Positions 26,901-40,267 of a stretch of 64,000 bases of DNA are shown here, piece by piece. Position numbers and translations under genes: made by a program. Numbering within the stretch: position 1 is the stretch's first letter; each line of letters opens with the position of its first letter. The notes under the pieces are model-generated. The model saw only the letters and a program-made list of their open reading frames with translations, searched no databases and had not been told where the DNA came from. This stretch comes from Siderastrea radians (Eukaryota > Cnidaria > Anthozoa > Scleractinia > Rhizangiidae): NCBI GenBank assembly GCA_964017195.1, contig OZ024889.1, positions 56,856,074 to 56,920,073 on the forward strand, read 5' to 3'.

Positions 26901-29900
26901 CTATAGCTGAGTAAAGCTTCTCTAGTTCTTCTTTCTTCTGCTCTTCGGTTAGAATTTCTGTTGAAACAATATAGCTAACACCTACAGTAAACTGAAAGTG
27001 AATGATGGTCTTGAAAGTGTTTACCGCTTAGAACGTTTAAAATAAAGGTTTGGGTTCTCTGTCCTTGTTTCAGCACGTGTCTAGCAAAGATACTGCCTAA
27101 CATATATGGTGATACTTCTTCACAATCACTCTGTCAGCCAAATGTCAGTGCAGATATTTGTACGCCTGGCCCGAATTCCCATAGAAATACATAGATACAC
27201 AAAGATGAAAAGTGCAGATTGCATTTCCACACAAATCATTTTCATGTACATATACGCATAAAAGTTAGTTGGAAACCAAAAAAGAAAGGCCATGCACATC
27301 TTTGCAAGAAAAACAACTGCTTGTCCCTCCCTCAGTCGTTATTCAAGTAAGCTAAACGCAGTCACTATGCAATCACAGGTATAGAGCGCTTTTCAATTGA
27401 GTGTCGTAAAACCAAAACCAAAGTAATTACCTCAGCCAATCACAACACACACAAATTACCCAACGAACCAACCAGAAGTCGAAGCAAATACATGTAACCA
27501 GCGCCAAGCGCGGGAAAACGCGTGCGAGCAAATAGCGATTGGTTTGAGTTTTACTTCTCATTGGTTCAGAAAGTCGTGCGAGATTTTTTCACCAATCACA
27601 AAGCGAAGTAAAGCAAAACCATAGCAAAACGCGAATTACTTTCGACACTCAATTGAAAACGGCTCTAAAGAAACCAATGTCATGAAACTCATTCTGCAGC
27701 TTTTCTCCACTATGTAGGGTGCACTATGTAAGGTACACCTATGTGTACGCAATGTAGTAAACTTTAAAGTGTAAGAGAACATTGGTTATCTTAGCGCATT
27801 GCTGCTGTGCAAAGGAACATCGAAGTCAATCACAGGCTTCACGGCAGTTAAAAATGAACAATAAAAACGAGCAGAAGGCACAAAGAATGCCAAATAAAAA
27901 ACATTAGTACCCTAACATTTTCTACAGTACCCAATAAAACTTTAAAGGGGGAAGAGTCATGTGGCTGTTGTTTCAAAGCCTAACAATGAAGTCTGGGTCA
28001 AAGGAGAATGAGAATTGTGAAGAGCTGACAAAAGGTTTCTACTCAAGAGCACATAGGAGTCAGCGAGAGCACATGAGACTTACTTGGGGCGTAACGACGG
28101 ATGAAACCCCTACCTGTCTGTTCCTCCTTCTTGCTTTTGTCAGTGGAGCCAAACCATCCTGAAAACCATCCACCACTTTTCTTATCTTCAGCTTTCTTCT
28201 TCTTTTTCCTCAAGGCTGCAGCCTCCTAGTTTGGATTACAACAGGTTTTAGGACATGGCCATGTATATGGATATGATTATGATCATGGGAAAGACGGTAA
28301 CGGACAAATGGTACATAGTAAGTGCGGAAGGTCATGGATTCAACTCAAAAAAACTGATAATATGGTTTCTTTAAAATAGAGAATGTATATTAATAAGGTG
28401 CCACCTGTAATATTAGGCTACGTTTTGGAAGTGCAAGTTTAAAAACATACACAATCATCTTGGTTATCGAATTCCTAGCTCTGTTATTGATTAACACACA
28501 CAAAGAAACATTCCTTATCAGAGAATAACCCTGCTCGTGTGCCACAACATTTGTGATGCTAGAAAATTAGCAACAAAGATGAGAATTTAATATGACAATT
28601 ATTTCAAATACGCTTGTTAAATATGAGTTATAACCAAATTATAACCATTGTGCAGCTGATTGGTTGTTTAGCACCTGTTATCCTACATACGAGGAACAAA
28701 TGTCAAAAAAACGTGGTACAACCTTGGCTGAGCAAATTAAGTTGTTACATGCTACAAGATCCAAAGCAAAGCATATAAAAGTGTTGAAAGATGACGAAGA
28801 AACAAAAGGTTCGCTTAAAAAAAGGAGACAAATATCATTGTAACACTGAAGAAAGTCGAACAGGTGTACAGTTCGTGTACAGTTCCTATTTGAGAAAGTA
28901 TTATGAACCTGTGCTGTAATGCAAAATTGAGCCTCTTGAAATCCACACAAAATCACATTTATCCAACAGCCTTCTAAAATGATTTACAGTAGTAGGCAGA
29001 GTAACAGGAGTAGTAGGCAGCCTGTTTGGTAATGAAGACCAATCTCCAGTATGGAGAAGGTTGCCAGCCCTGACTGAAAGCAGCTAAATCTTTGGCTGTG
29101 AGAGGGATGGTCCACCTTCCTAACCTGAACAGAAATTTTGACGAATGAAACACATGCCAAAATCGGCCCACATTGGGCCTCCACCTTTTTTACGTAGCTG
29201 TGTTAGCTAGCTTTTGCTGTGTTGTGGCATAGTCAACACATACGTTACATGTATCTACCACAGTTGTCACCTACTCAGGATTGACACACCATTAATCTTC
29301 TGAGCACACTGAGGGTAATGCTGGGCAAAACCCAAATGTAAAAGGTTCAGCAAACTTTACTGAGGCCTTGTGAAAGAAAAGACAACACTTCTAGCCATGT
29401 TGAAGGTCTCATAGAACTTCATCTTTGCTCCTACAGTGGTATCCAGCATATCCAAACATTCAGCTTTTCATTTGACACACGGAAAATAAAACTAGTCACA
29501 AGGTAATGTTTCCTGCTAATACCGTCACATTTGATATCTTTATGGTACATTGTAGGTACAGTTGAACCTCTGCTTGCGGACACCTCCAGTAAGAGGACGA
29601 TTCTCAAAGCAGACGCCACATTGGGGTCCTGCCAATTTGTCCATTAAAACTCTACAATTATAACCTCCCGTAAGTGGACACCTCTTTCAAGCTCCAGCGG
29701 TTGAAATAACCTCCAATGAGCTGACAGACTTCCTAAAACTAAAGCTCACACAACAGTTCCACTCCATTTATACTACACCTCTACCCTGGTCCCAGCATTT
29801 TTCTCTCTTTTTCTCAAATGATCTTGAGCCATGAAGCAGCAACGGCAAGCTGCTTGCTTGTAAACCCTGACCATGCAAAAAAATTGTCCTTGTTCTTGTT

Positions 29901-32900
29901 CTTTTGCTGAATTTGTTGGCCGCTTCAGAAACCTCGACAGCCACATTGCCACAAGTTTTCCGTTGGAACGTGCACATGTGGTTTAGAAGGCAGGAATGAC
30001 TCACATTATCCCCTATGATACCTCAAGACCTTTAACCTTCTGTAAGCAGACACCTATGCTCGGCATTGAGGGTGCCTGCTTACGGGAGGCTCCACTGTAA
30101 TTAGCAAATCTATACAAACCTCATATGCAGCCTGGCGTCGACAGATTGTGATGTTTAAGACATCTAGCTGGTTTTCAAGCTCCTAAAGAATCAAAATGCT
30201 TTTTAAGACTTTCAAAATTAAAAAAGTAGACAATTTTTACACTACATTTAAACCGAGAAGTTCAACTCTAAACAACTGACAAACAACTTGCAATTGCAAA
30301 TGCCACACAATATAAAGACGTTCATTTAGTTGGCAAGGAATACCTCTAATTTCTTGACAAGTGAATCAGAAGGTTTATCTTGCAGTAACTTCTGTTTATA
30401 CAAGTCCTTGTACTTCCGACAGAGGTCCCTGAAGAAAGAGACGAGTATTCAATTAAAATTCACATCTCAACTTCACAGCACAGTCTGTTAAAACCTTTAC
30501 TTACATGTACCAGACAGTCTTTCTTCCATAGTTTTTTCTTCACATCATCCAATTTCCTCCCACCATAAAACCAACATTTCTAAATTTCAATTTTTCAATC
30601 CAACCACGATGGGTTTGTCAGAAATGAGACTGTAAAATAATCTTACAATTTATAAGGGTTACCGTCATTAAGCAAAGTCGATGACAGCACTTGTTGCCAC
30701 AGGGTTTGTTATATCATCACATAATGATATAAAAAGATGTTATCTTCTGATGTTGTACTGTCTTGAGCATGGGGAAAAAGAAACAATCAGAATCCTCGAC
30801 GGGAATGAAACCCATGACCTCCCATACATCAGTCTGATGCTCTAACCACTGAGCTACTGGGAGACTCGTGGCCAGCTAGGTTATAATTATTGGGTTTATT
30901 ACGAAATGTGTCCTGCATACTGCTAGGGTCAGCAATGTTGAAAGGGTGCTGTTCGATTATAAATAAAGAAAGATGGTAAATTTTATGCTCAGGGAATAAT
31001 AAGAAAGATTTTATTTCCTGCGTCTCATGAGCTGTGAGTCCATGATGGGAAATTCAGGGAGTCAATCTTAAGGTTACTCCGGACCTTCGCAGGTGTCCTC
31101 CTGTGTCCTCCGGGAAAAAATTCGTATGCGCGCTATTTAAAAGGAAAGCATGGCAAACTGTATATCGTTGGAAAGCTTAATAAATGTAGATTTCGGAAAA
31201 AATATGATTGCCAGTTTTTTTAATTCCATAAAAGAAAATTTAAAAATGACTGCGAAAATGACCGTGTGTCATTCAATCAAACAAATGAATTAACAGGGTA
31301 CCAAAATTCGGCAGATTTCTGTGCAATTTGGCCTGAACATTCCTTAGATGTTGTGAAACGAAAGCGTGTCGGGGATTTTTGATTTTCATAATATTTCACC
31401 TGTTGCGATCTTCAATGCAACGTCCATCGCGTATTCTTTGCTGCTCGAACTTGACAGATTAATTAAAAAATAACCAGTCAGAATATCGGAAAATGCTGAC
31501 AAACTTTTGATGATTGATCCTTTGTGACTAACACTGTGCAGTTATTTTGCCAATGCGCTTGGATTTGATACCCTATTAATTCAATTGAATGACACATGGT
31601 CATTTTCGTGATTGTTTGCGATTTTCTTTTGTAGAATTTAAGAAACCGGCAATTCATATTTTTTTCCGAAATCTAAATTTATTAAGCTTTCCAACGATAT
31701 ACAGTTTGCCGTGTTTTCTTTTAAAATGGCGCACATACGAATTTTTTCCCTGAGGACACATGCAAAGGTCCGGAGTAACCTTAACCTCAGATTTAGAGAC
31801 GTTGCTAAGGGATTGCTAAGAAATGTGTTTTGGAAGAAGTTGTTTCGAAGTGTTTGGTGCTGTTAAAATAGTGAAATGTAGAAGGGTGAATGTACATTGT
31901 AATCATTGCATCTCCACAGCTATTGCCTATGTGTTAGAAACAAACCCAAAAACTCAGAGCAAAGGTGCTATAGTTAGTTACAATCCTTCTTAAGAATCAG
32001 AGATAAACCAGCCTTCTTTATCATTTGATATACTACGCAACTTAAGTTGAAACAAGAACAGAAACCCTATTGAAGAAAATGTATTTGTGAATAAATTATA
32101 CATGTTTATAACGTGATAACTTCAATTATAATTCAAATCTCAACAAATACGTGTCATTTTTTGCACCCTGGCGTTCTTTACACACTGTAACTATCAACAC
32201 TGATTTAATATCCAAAAGTGCACACCTTTTGAGTTTTAGGCTTTTCTGTTAAGGTCACATGACTTGGTTGAGAGAACACTTCAATGGAACAACTATGTCA
32301 CATGTAACTAGCATATCTTTGGAAGGTCAGGTTTCCAAAACATTAACAAGATATCTAGTCAACTGACCTGTGTTTCTTCATGTGACGCCATGACCAGTTC
32401 CTCATTCTTCTTCTCACATCTTCCTCAAGGATGCTTGTGATTGCATACTTCCACCTATTTTAGGAGCAAACATAGGTTAAAAGATAATTACAGGCAGCTA
32501 AAAAGTTTCAACTGCATTAATGATACTAACCAAAATCAATCACCAGTGACTTGCTCAAACTCCTTCTAATGCTGTCCTCCCTTACACCCTTATGCTTACG
32601 CGTGCTTACACGTTATTGTGCCTACCCTTACGCTTACGTGTATAGTTATGACGACTTGCTACTGTCTTTAAGTATAACTTCAAAATATGCTTATGCCTGG
32701 GTCTCTGCTTATATACTTATGCACACTTATGTCACTAAGGAAACCTAAAGTCTAGTAAATAATTAACTACATAGTTTTTTACTTGTATGTGTGCTAATGC
32801 TCTTGATTTGTAATACTAGCTATTTTAGACCAGTTTAGCTTGAGGGTTTATTAAGATTTTTTAAAGATTTTTTCACGATGTAATTGTAAATTTTTCTCAA

Positions 32901-35900
32901 AAAATGTATGACCCAGTCCACAAATCTTTGTATTTTTGTAACTTTTATTACACATGTACCTTGTAACAAAATCACATTTCACGTTTTTTTAAGTGCAACG
33001 ATTTTGATAATAAACGCATACTTTTTATACATTGTAGTGTGACTGTCGAGTGTAAGAGTTGTTCTGAAAAGGACTGTTATTTGGTTGGGCATTATCAGCA
33101 GTGCTCTCACTCAGACATTACTGTTATATTAGGGAATTTAAGCAACCGCTACCACAATTCCAGCGACAACATCACTCAAAAAATAAATCCAGATTTTTTT
33201 ACCTGCTCCATAATTATTCTAACATTGAACGTTTATCCAGCAAATGAATTTATACACATGGCAAAATCAGGGACTTTAGAAACAGAAAGCTCATTATCAC
33301 ATGTTCTCTGTAAACCTTGTTTAGCAGAGAAGTGCAGAACAGCTAAGAAAATCAAATGTACCAGAATGAATAACGCACATGCAAAGCCAATTGTTTTAAG
33401 GTATCTTTACTGTTGTCTGGATTGTCATTGCCATGGTTTCTTTAAGTTCCTATGAAGCAATCTATGCACAGATTCTTGCCCTCAAACTGTTAACTAAGCT
33501 CTATGTAGTTACCACTGCTTGGCATGACCATGAAGAGGGTATTTTGGTTTGTATTTTCTGAAGGTGGAATTTGTGGCCATTCTGTCAAAAGACTCAAGTA
33601 ATTCCATCACATCGCGATACTGTTGCCTCATCAAGACCAGTGAGATCTCTTGCAATACAAGGCTGAGGAAAATCTGAGTACAAAAGTAATAACATGTACA
33701 TCAACATGTATGACTGGCTGTTTAAAAGTGAATAACAGTGAATATCTAAATCACTGTGGTTATCCCATCTGAATTGCTACCAAGCAGCGACTCTGTGTAC
33801 AGTCAAACCTGTTTAAAGCAGCTCTGTATTAAGTGGTCGCACCCTCTATTGAGCAGACAGTTCAAATAATCCCAATAAATTATTCCCTTAATTACCATAA
33901 ATACGACTTTGATCAAGCAGTCATCTCTATTAAGAATTAGCGCCAACCAATTATTTTTAAGAGTATGGCCCTGCTAGTCAAGTCTGTACTGGACAGTGAA
34001 ACTTTATATTTAAAATGGTCAGCTAGCCATCCCACGAGGGTTACAGGACGATAGAGATTTAAATGTAAATGAATACTCCTACACCACAGAACATCTGTCA
34101 AATGCAAAACAAGAGCAAGAAATAAGCAATGTGGCAAGAAATGGGCAATTTTTGTACGCCTTAGGTGAACATGGTGGGCTGATAAAGGCATACAAAAAAT
34201 GTATGAGTAATGCATACCTTGGGGATACTCAAATCACAGCCAGGTTTAATATTCATCTTTACTTTAGTGGTCGCTGAAATTGGCTGTAAAACTGAAACGG
34301 AGAGAAAAAAAACCTGACTTAATATTACCAGCCAAGTACATGCATCATACAAAAGCCACTACTCCAAATCTCCTCAAGTGTTAAATGGTTGTTCATGTCA
34401 CAAGGCTTTTGTGAGCAAATTGTTAGTAACTTTCTGTACACCGCATTACTACACTTTCATGGACTGTTCTCCAGGTTTTGATTATCTACAGCTCATAATT
34501 ATAATCCTTATAACATAGAGAGCAAAATTACTGAATGCTGATTGGTTGAGACAGAGGGCATTTTTTCTTAATTTTCTTTCGGACGAGGGCAAAATTACTA
34601 ACTCGTGGTTGGCCAAGCGCCAAAATTACTCGCATTTGATTGGCTGAGCGCGAGAGCGCGCCATTTGCATTTTGTAGGCGTCTTGAAACGAAAAACACAT
34701 TTTGAGTTGTTCAAGATAAGGATCGCTTCAAAGCTTGACTTTTAACCGAGAAGGTTGGTAAAAATGGTATGGAAATCGGGTGTTTGCTTGAAGGGAATTC
34801 GTAAAGGTGAACCTATATGTGTTACGGGAAACAGCAAATTGTTATTTGTTTTAAAACTACTGAAAACTTACAGCGACGTGGTCGATAGTTTTTCCAGCGA
34901 GAGGAAGCTTCGCAACTCAGGTGAATAAAATTTACTTAGTTAATTGGGTTATAAGTGTGTTTTGTCAATGAACTAGAATTGTATTTATCTCTTAAGATGT
35001 ACATAATGGTCAGTCTTTCTTGTTCTGTGCGCTGAGCAGCAGTTAAAATGCTTGTTTGGTGAATTGTTTATGAGCGGGTACTTTTATAATTATTCTGATG
35101 GCCGGCTGATCGTGTTTCAACGTGCATGGAAAGTCTTCCGAAAATTTTGCCCTCTGTGTTATAAACAAGTAATCGCATTGAGTCCTCGTAGAATTAAGGA
35201 TAAAATTTCACTTGTATTTTCAAAGTTTTCAAAGTTGTGAAAACTTTGAAAATACGCGTGAAAATTTATCCTTAATTCTACTTGGCCTCATGCGATTACA
35301 TATACAAATTGCTGAAGCATGTTCAATACAATAAATTCTGGACTATCAGTCCTAAAACACATATCACTGAAAGTTCAAACTGACATCATATTTAAGGGGT
35401 ATCCAGGAGCTGAAAAAATTTACTCATTTTTCAAGACTTAAGGGTTTCCAAATCTGTTTTTAAATTACGGCATGCAAAGACACACCTAAGTAACCTTTAA
35501 TGAGCCAAAGAAATATTCAGTAAACTTACTGTATTTAAAGTCTGGTGGAGAGTAATATTTTGAAGTCCTGACAGCTATTCCTCCCTTGGCTTGATTCTGT
35601 GGACAACATTTCAGAAAATAATTAACTTACATTCAGGTGTGTTATCTTATTCAATGTCAGGTGATCCCATTTTCATTTATTCATATTCATGTATTCAGTT
35701 TATGATGAGCATGGGACAAGAAAAAACTGAGTCCAGGAGAGGAGATGAACCCATCATCTTTGTTAATGACGTAAGAGTTAAGTCCGGTGATAAACAGCAT
35801 CGAACAGATGCACAGACGTTTGTGGCTTGACTTCAGCCAGAGACTCAAATTTTTGTCTTGCGTTTGTTTCAGTTTAAAATTCCCTACTTGTAGTTAACGA

Positions 35901-38900
35901 ACTCAATGTAGTTCTTTTACATCACCAAATTCAACATTTAGCAAACTTCTCTGTATCACAACATTTCAGTGGAAAACAGCTCTCTCATAGTTAAAAAAGT
36001 GGTTGTGGCATTGTGTAACTACCAGCCTGTAGTAACATCACCCACAAACAGATGTTAAAGTTAATAAAGAGACCTCACGTTTAATGTGTTGTATTGGAGT
36101 CACTTCTCTAGACATTCAGACTGTATGGACAGTATGTTGGCAGTGAAGCCTTTCTTTGACCAACCTGAGGTCAATTATTTGCATACAGGGAGTAGTGAAC
36201 TAATTGCAACATATTATTTGCATACCGAACAGTGAATGGGTTCACTATCTGCATACAGTTGACACTAGCACACCAAGCCACCAAAAGGCAACCTGTGAGA
36301 ACAGCATTAACTTGCAGCTTTGAGTGTGAACATAATAGAAAGTTGCACCTTCAAGAACTGCTTCAGCAAGACGAGTAAACGACCAGATGCACTTCAATAA
36401 GGAAACCGTGACCATCACATCACACTAGGCACCAGTCTCTGTGATGCAACAGTGGCAATTAAAAGAATTTGATGGTCAAAAGCCACAACAGTTATTGTGC
36501 CTTGCCAGAAAGAAGATCTCAACGGCGTACCGAAAACCAGGACAAGGCGGAAGTCTTAATGCTTACAACAGATCAACTTTGTGGGAGGAGAATAAAGCAG
36601 TTTGAGCTAGTAGCTGAGCTAAATGAGTGGGATTCAAAGAGAAAGGCAACCTTTCTGGGTGTGAGTCTAACCATTCGAGTGCAGGCAGTGCTTGCTGAAC
36701 ATGACAGAAAACATCAAACAAGAATCTATCACTCGGACACAGTAACAGACAATAGATTCCAGAATTCTAACAAGATGGAAATGAGCCAGGCCATGCAAAA
36801 AGCTGAAACTGTCCAAGAGGTGGTCCAGGCAATCAGGCACCTCTCTCAATAACCGTCACTGCACTTAGAAAGACTTAGAAAGAAAACAATCAATGTAATG
36901 ACGCAGTTGGTGCCCCAATTCTGACAGTAAGTCCACCAGGTTGGGCAAGCCACTCTCACCAAACTACGGTGGTAGAGAGGATGCTGAGGCTTTTTTCTCG
37001 GTAAAGAAACAATGCAGAAGAACAGTGAAGACTGCACTGGTAGTTAATTCCCAGAACCCAAAGCCAAGAGAATTTAATTTAGGAAAGAGTTGAAAGAGAG
37101 AGGTGCAGAGAGGTGTCTGTAATAACAGCAAGGTGTTTTCGTAATAGAAGTAGGGTATTTTATAATAGCAGTGCAGGGCGGCAAATAATTTTTCTTTCTT
37201 GAAAGGACATATATAGCAGTGGATGTACGTAATAGCAGTGGGGTGCCTGTAATAGCAGCAGGGTGTCTGTAATAGCAGTGGGGTGCCATCAAAAGCAGCA
37301 GGGTGTTTTTGTAATAGACGTGGGTGTTTTGAAAGATCAGTGGGGTGTTCGTAATAGCAGCAGTGGGTCCCTAATAGCAGCGGGGTGTTTGTAATAGCAG
37401 CAGGGTTTTTGTAATAGCTGCGGGATGTCCATAATAGCATCGGAGTGTCCGTAATAGCAGCATGGTGTCAGTAATAGCAGCGAGGTGTCCGTAATAGCAG
37501 TGGGGTGTCCCTAATAGCAGAAGGCGTTTTCGTAATAGAAGTAGGGTGTTTCGTAATAGCAGTGGTATGTCCATAAAAAAAACGCCGTGTTTGTAAGAGC
37601 ATTGGGGTGTCTAATACTGGCAGGGTGACTGTACTAGCAGCAGGGTGTCCATTATAGCAGTGGGCTGTTGTAATAGCAGTAGGGCACAGTTCTCATTTCT
37701 GTGTTGATTATCGAAAGCTTAATAATGCAAAGACCACAGGTAACTATTCTCTTCCAATGAACGATGACTACTTTAATGAAATCACTTAAGCCTGTGCAGT
37801 GGTTACAGGCAAGTGTGATAGAAAAGACAACAAAGCCTAAGTTGGCCTTTGCGACTGAAAAGCAACTGTTCAAATTCACAGTTGTTGGTTTTAGTACAAG
37901 TGCTCCTGCAAAGTTTGGGGACCACACGGTAAAAGTACTGTTTATGAGGATCTGCCACTTTTAGTCTAGAGTTTGAAGAATGTAGTCACTCTGTGTGTTA
38001 AGATCATGAACACTTTGATCTTTTACATTATGACATTTCAACACATCAATTCTTATGGGCCAGTTCTTCACGAGCAACAGAGCCCTTTGTTTACCCTACA
38101 AGAAAGACCCCTACACTATTGAAAGGACTGTACATGTATTTCTTTGTGAGTAGATCTAGCCTCCAAAGCAGAAACCTTAGTGCTTGTCACTCAATCCATT
38201 CCTCCCAAAGGATGCATGTCTGCTTTATAGAGCTGAGAATCACAGGCTGTTTACAGGTTTCTGGAAAACGAAATTTGAACTTGTTGTAACCAAAATTGAA
38301 TTCTAGTATGTTGTGTCACGCTGTTCCATCTCCAGGTTTTCTCCAGGTTTCTGTTAAGCTTTGAAATCACTTCTTGCAAATTCAAGAAGATATTCTTTCA
38401 AGGGAGCATTGTCTTCTTTCAAGATCTGTACAGGTGACCAATGCTCACAGCGGGAGTAGGTCTAAATTACAAGACAACAAGGATTGATCCTTTGAGTTAA
38501 CTGCACAGCATGTCAAAATGCATAAGACAGCTCTGTTAAGCAAAGTTTGTGAAGGAAAGGTGCACAATGAACCTAAAGAATACCTGCATTGGAAGTCAAC
38601 CTAGATCATGTATGAGGCAATCAACAAGATTAATGTAATCACAAACAAAATGCAAAACCAAACACTTCTCCAGGAAGACATTTAGCACTTCAGGATTGAG
38701 TTCAACTTGCAAGGTTTAACTCTGGGCTGTCACAGAAGACTAGTTATGTAAACATTATGTAATTTTCATGATAATTTGTATATTTACACAATTTCATGCA
38801 AACTGTATGACATGCAAAATTTTCAAACTCATTTAAATGGTCAAACTTGGTGGTTTCATCCATGGATCCTACAGTTACACATGTAATTCACTACCTAAGT

Positions 38901-40235
38901 GGAACTTTGAAAGGGAATTTAAGGTTTCAACTTAAGTCAAAACTGACTTATAGCTACAGTAAGACAAGCTGCATTACCACCCAGTCCTCTTGTGATGGTA
39001 GTTTTCCAATGCTGTCATTTGTATTCCAGTAGAGGGAAAGACTGTCAAGTTTCACAAGCTGACAAGTAAAATGAGAAAAAAATTGACATAATTTAATTCA
39101 TTATGGTGGAAGTATACTGGATGACAAACACACAGGAAAGCAAGCAATTGATGGCTTCTGTGAGTCATTCAATGGTCAATCAGTGATGTAAACCTGACTT
39201 CAAATCTGTTTAATGGTTCTTGCTAAATGCTGAAAGAAACAATGGGGTCTCACCTTGTGTACAATTTGTACACTTGAACTAACAATAGAAGGAATCCAGT
39301 TTGCATCTGTTGACTGCAGAAAAAAGGTGCAAGTTGGTTAATCAACAGGGAGCTCTCCACATTAATGAAGCCAATAAATCCGGACTCTTTATGCAACAGC
39401 GAACACGATTATTCATCTCTAAGAGCTGGCTACATAAAACAATTATTATAATAATTCATGTATCTTCCACTGATTGCATAACTCAGTCACGGCTTCTTAG
39501 TGTGATGGCTGAGGGCCAGCACAGAGGAAAATGTAGGAATCGGAAGGTTTTTTCAGGCAATCTTTACTAACTAATGCATAGTGAAAAAAACAAAATTAAT
39601 TTAAGATTTTATTACCTATTTAGCAATCAAAAACAAGCTTCAGTTGTGAACCATGCTAAGTAAATCACAAAAACGGCCAACTCCATCAACCACTACATGC
39701 AGTCGTCATCACGACCATCACAATCAAAGACCTTCTTGTCCAATGTTGCATTGTGTTGTTTCAGAAAATATCCATACTCCCCCATGGATGGTTTTTTGGT
39801 TTGAACCCCCACCCCTCTGGAAATTCCAGTTTAGGCTTATACATTCCTTTAAAAATTTGGGTCTTTAAGACTCCCCTTCCGCTCAGAATTTCCAGTGACC
39901 CTCTATGGTGGGGGTATGGATATTTCCTGGAACCAAACACTTGGGCGAGAACAGTGTGGCACCACTTTTAGAGTTAACTTCAGTTAGTTCAGTTACATTT
40001 GACTTGACTTCCCCCTTGGCACTGGCCAAACATTAACTGGAGTCAATGAATCTGTCTACATGTATAAGTATTGTCATCTCTCACAACATCATCATCATCA
40101 TAGGCATTCATGCCTAAGAGCACATGGGGAAGAAATCCTATCATCTTCACTAATGCTAGGCATGTTTGTAAATGAGTACCCTGAGACTACCTTGCAACCA
40201 GCATGCCGATAGTCTCTAACTTCTGTTTTCATGAC

Positions 40236-40267
<32 letters not shown>

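Noticed and set aside
30798..30860. tRNA gene on the minus strand
   Set aside because: A and B boxes are present but the acceptor stem and a proper T loop are not; similar units at 56.8 and 1.3 kb show a SINE family.
33039..33455. 138-codon plus-strand frame with several Cys
   Set aside because: Starts without an ATG, no recognisable zinc-finger spacing, and lies in an intron antisense to VPS13.
36964..37574. Overlapping minus-strand frames with CYYRHP repeats
   Set aside because: Translation of the 19-20-bp minisatellite; not coding.
37110..37680. CRISPR-like regularly spaced repeat
   Set aside because: Eukaryotic context; units are contiguous with no unique spacers.
38395..38460. Open minus-strand segment ([20 protein letters not shown]) between exons 10 and 11
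   Set aside because: Exons 10 and 11 already join in phase 0 with a sensible sequence; the segment has no good acceptor and soon meets a stop.
38847..38960. Plus-strand peptide resembling a Copia 'R-Y-L-K-G-T' block
   Set aside because: Too short and partly the antisense of VPS13 exon 10; no other Copia piece nearby.
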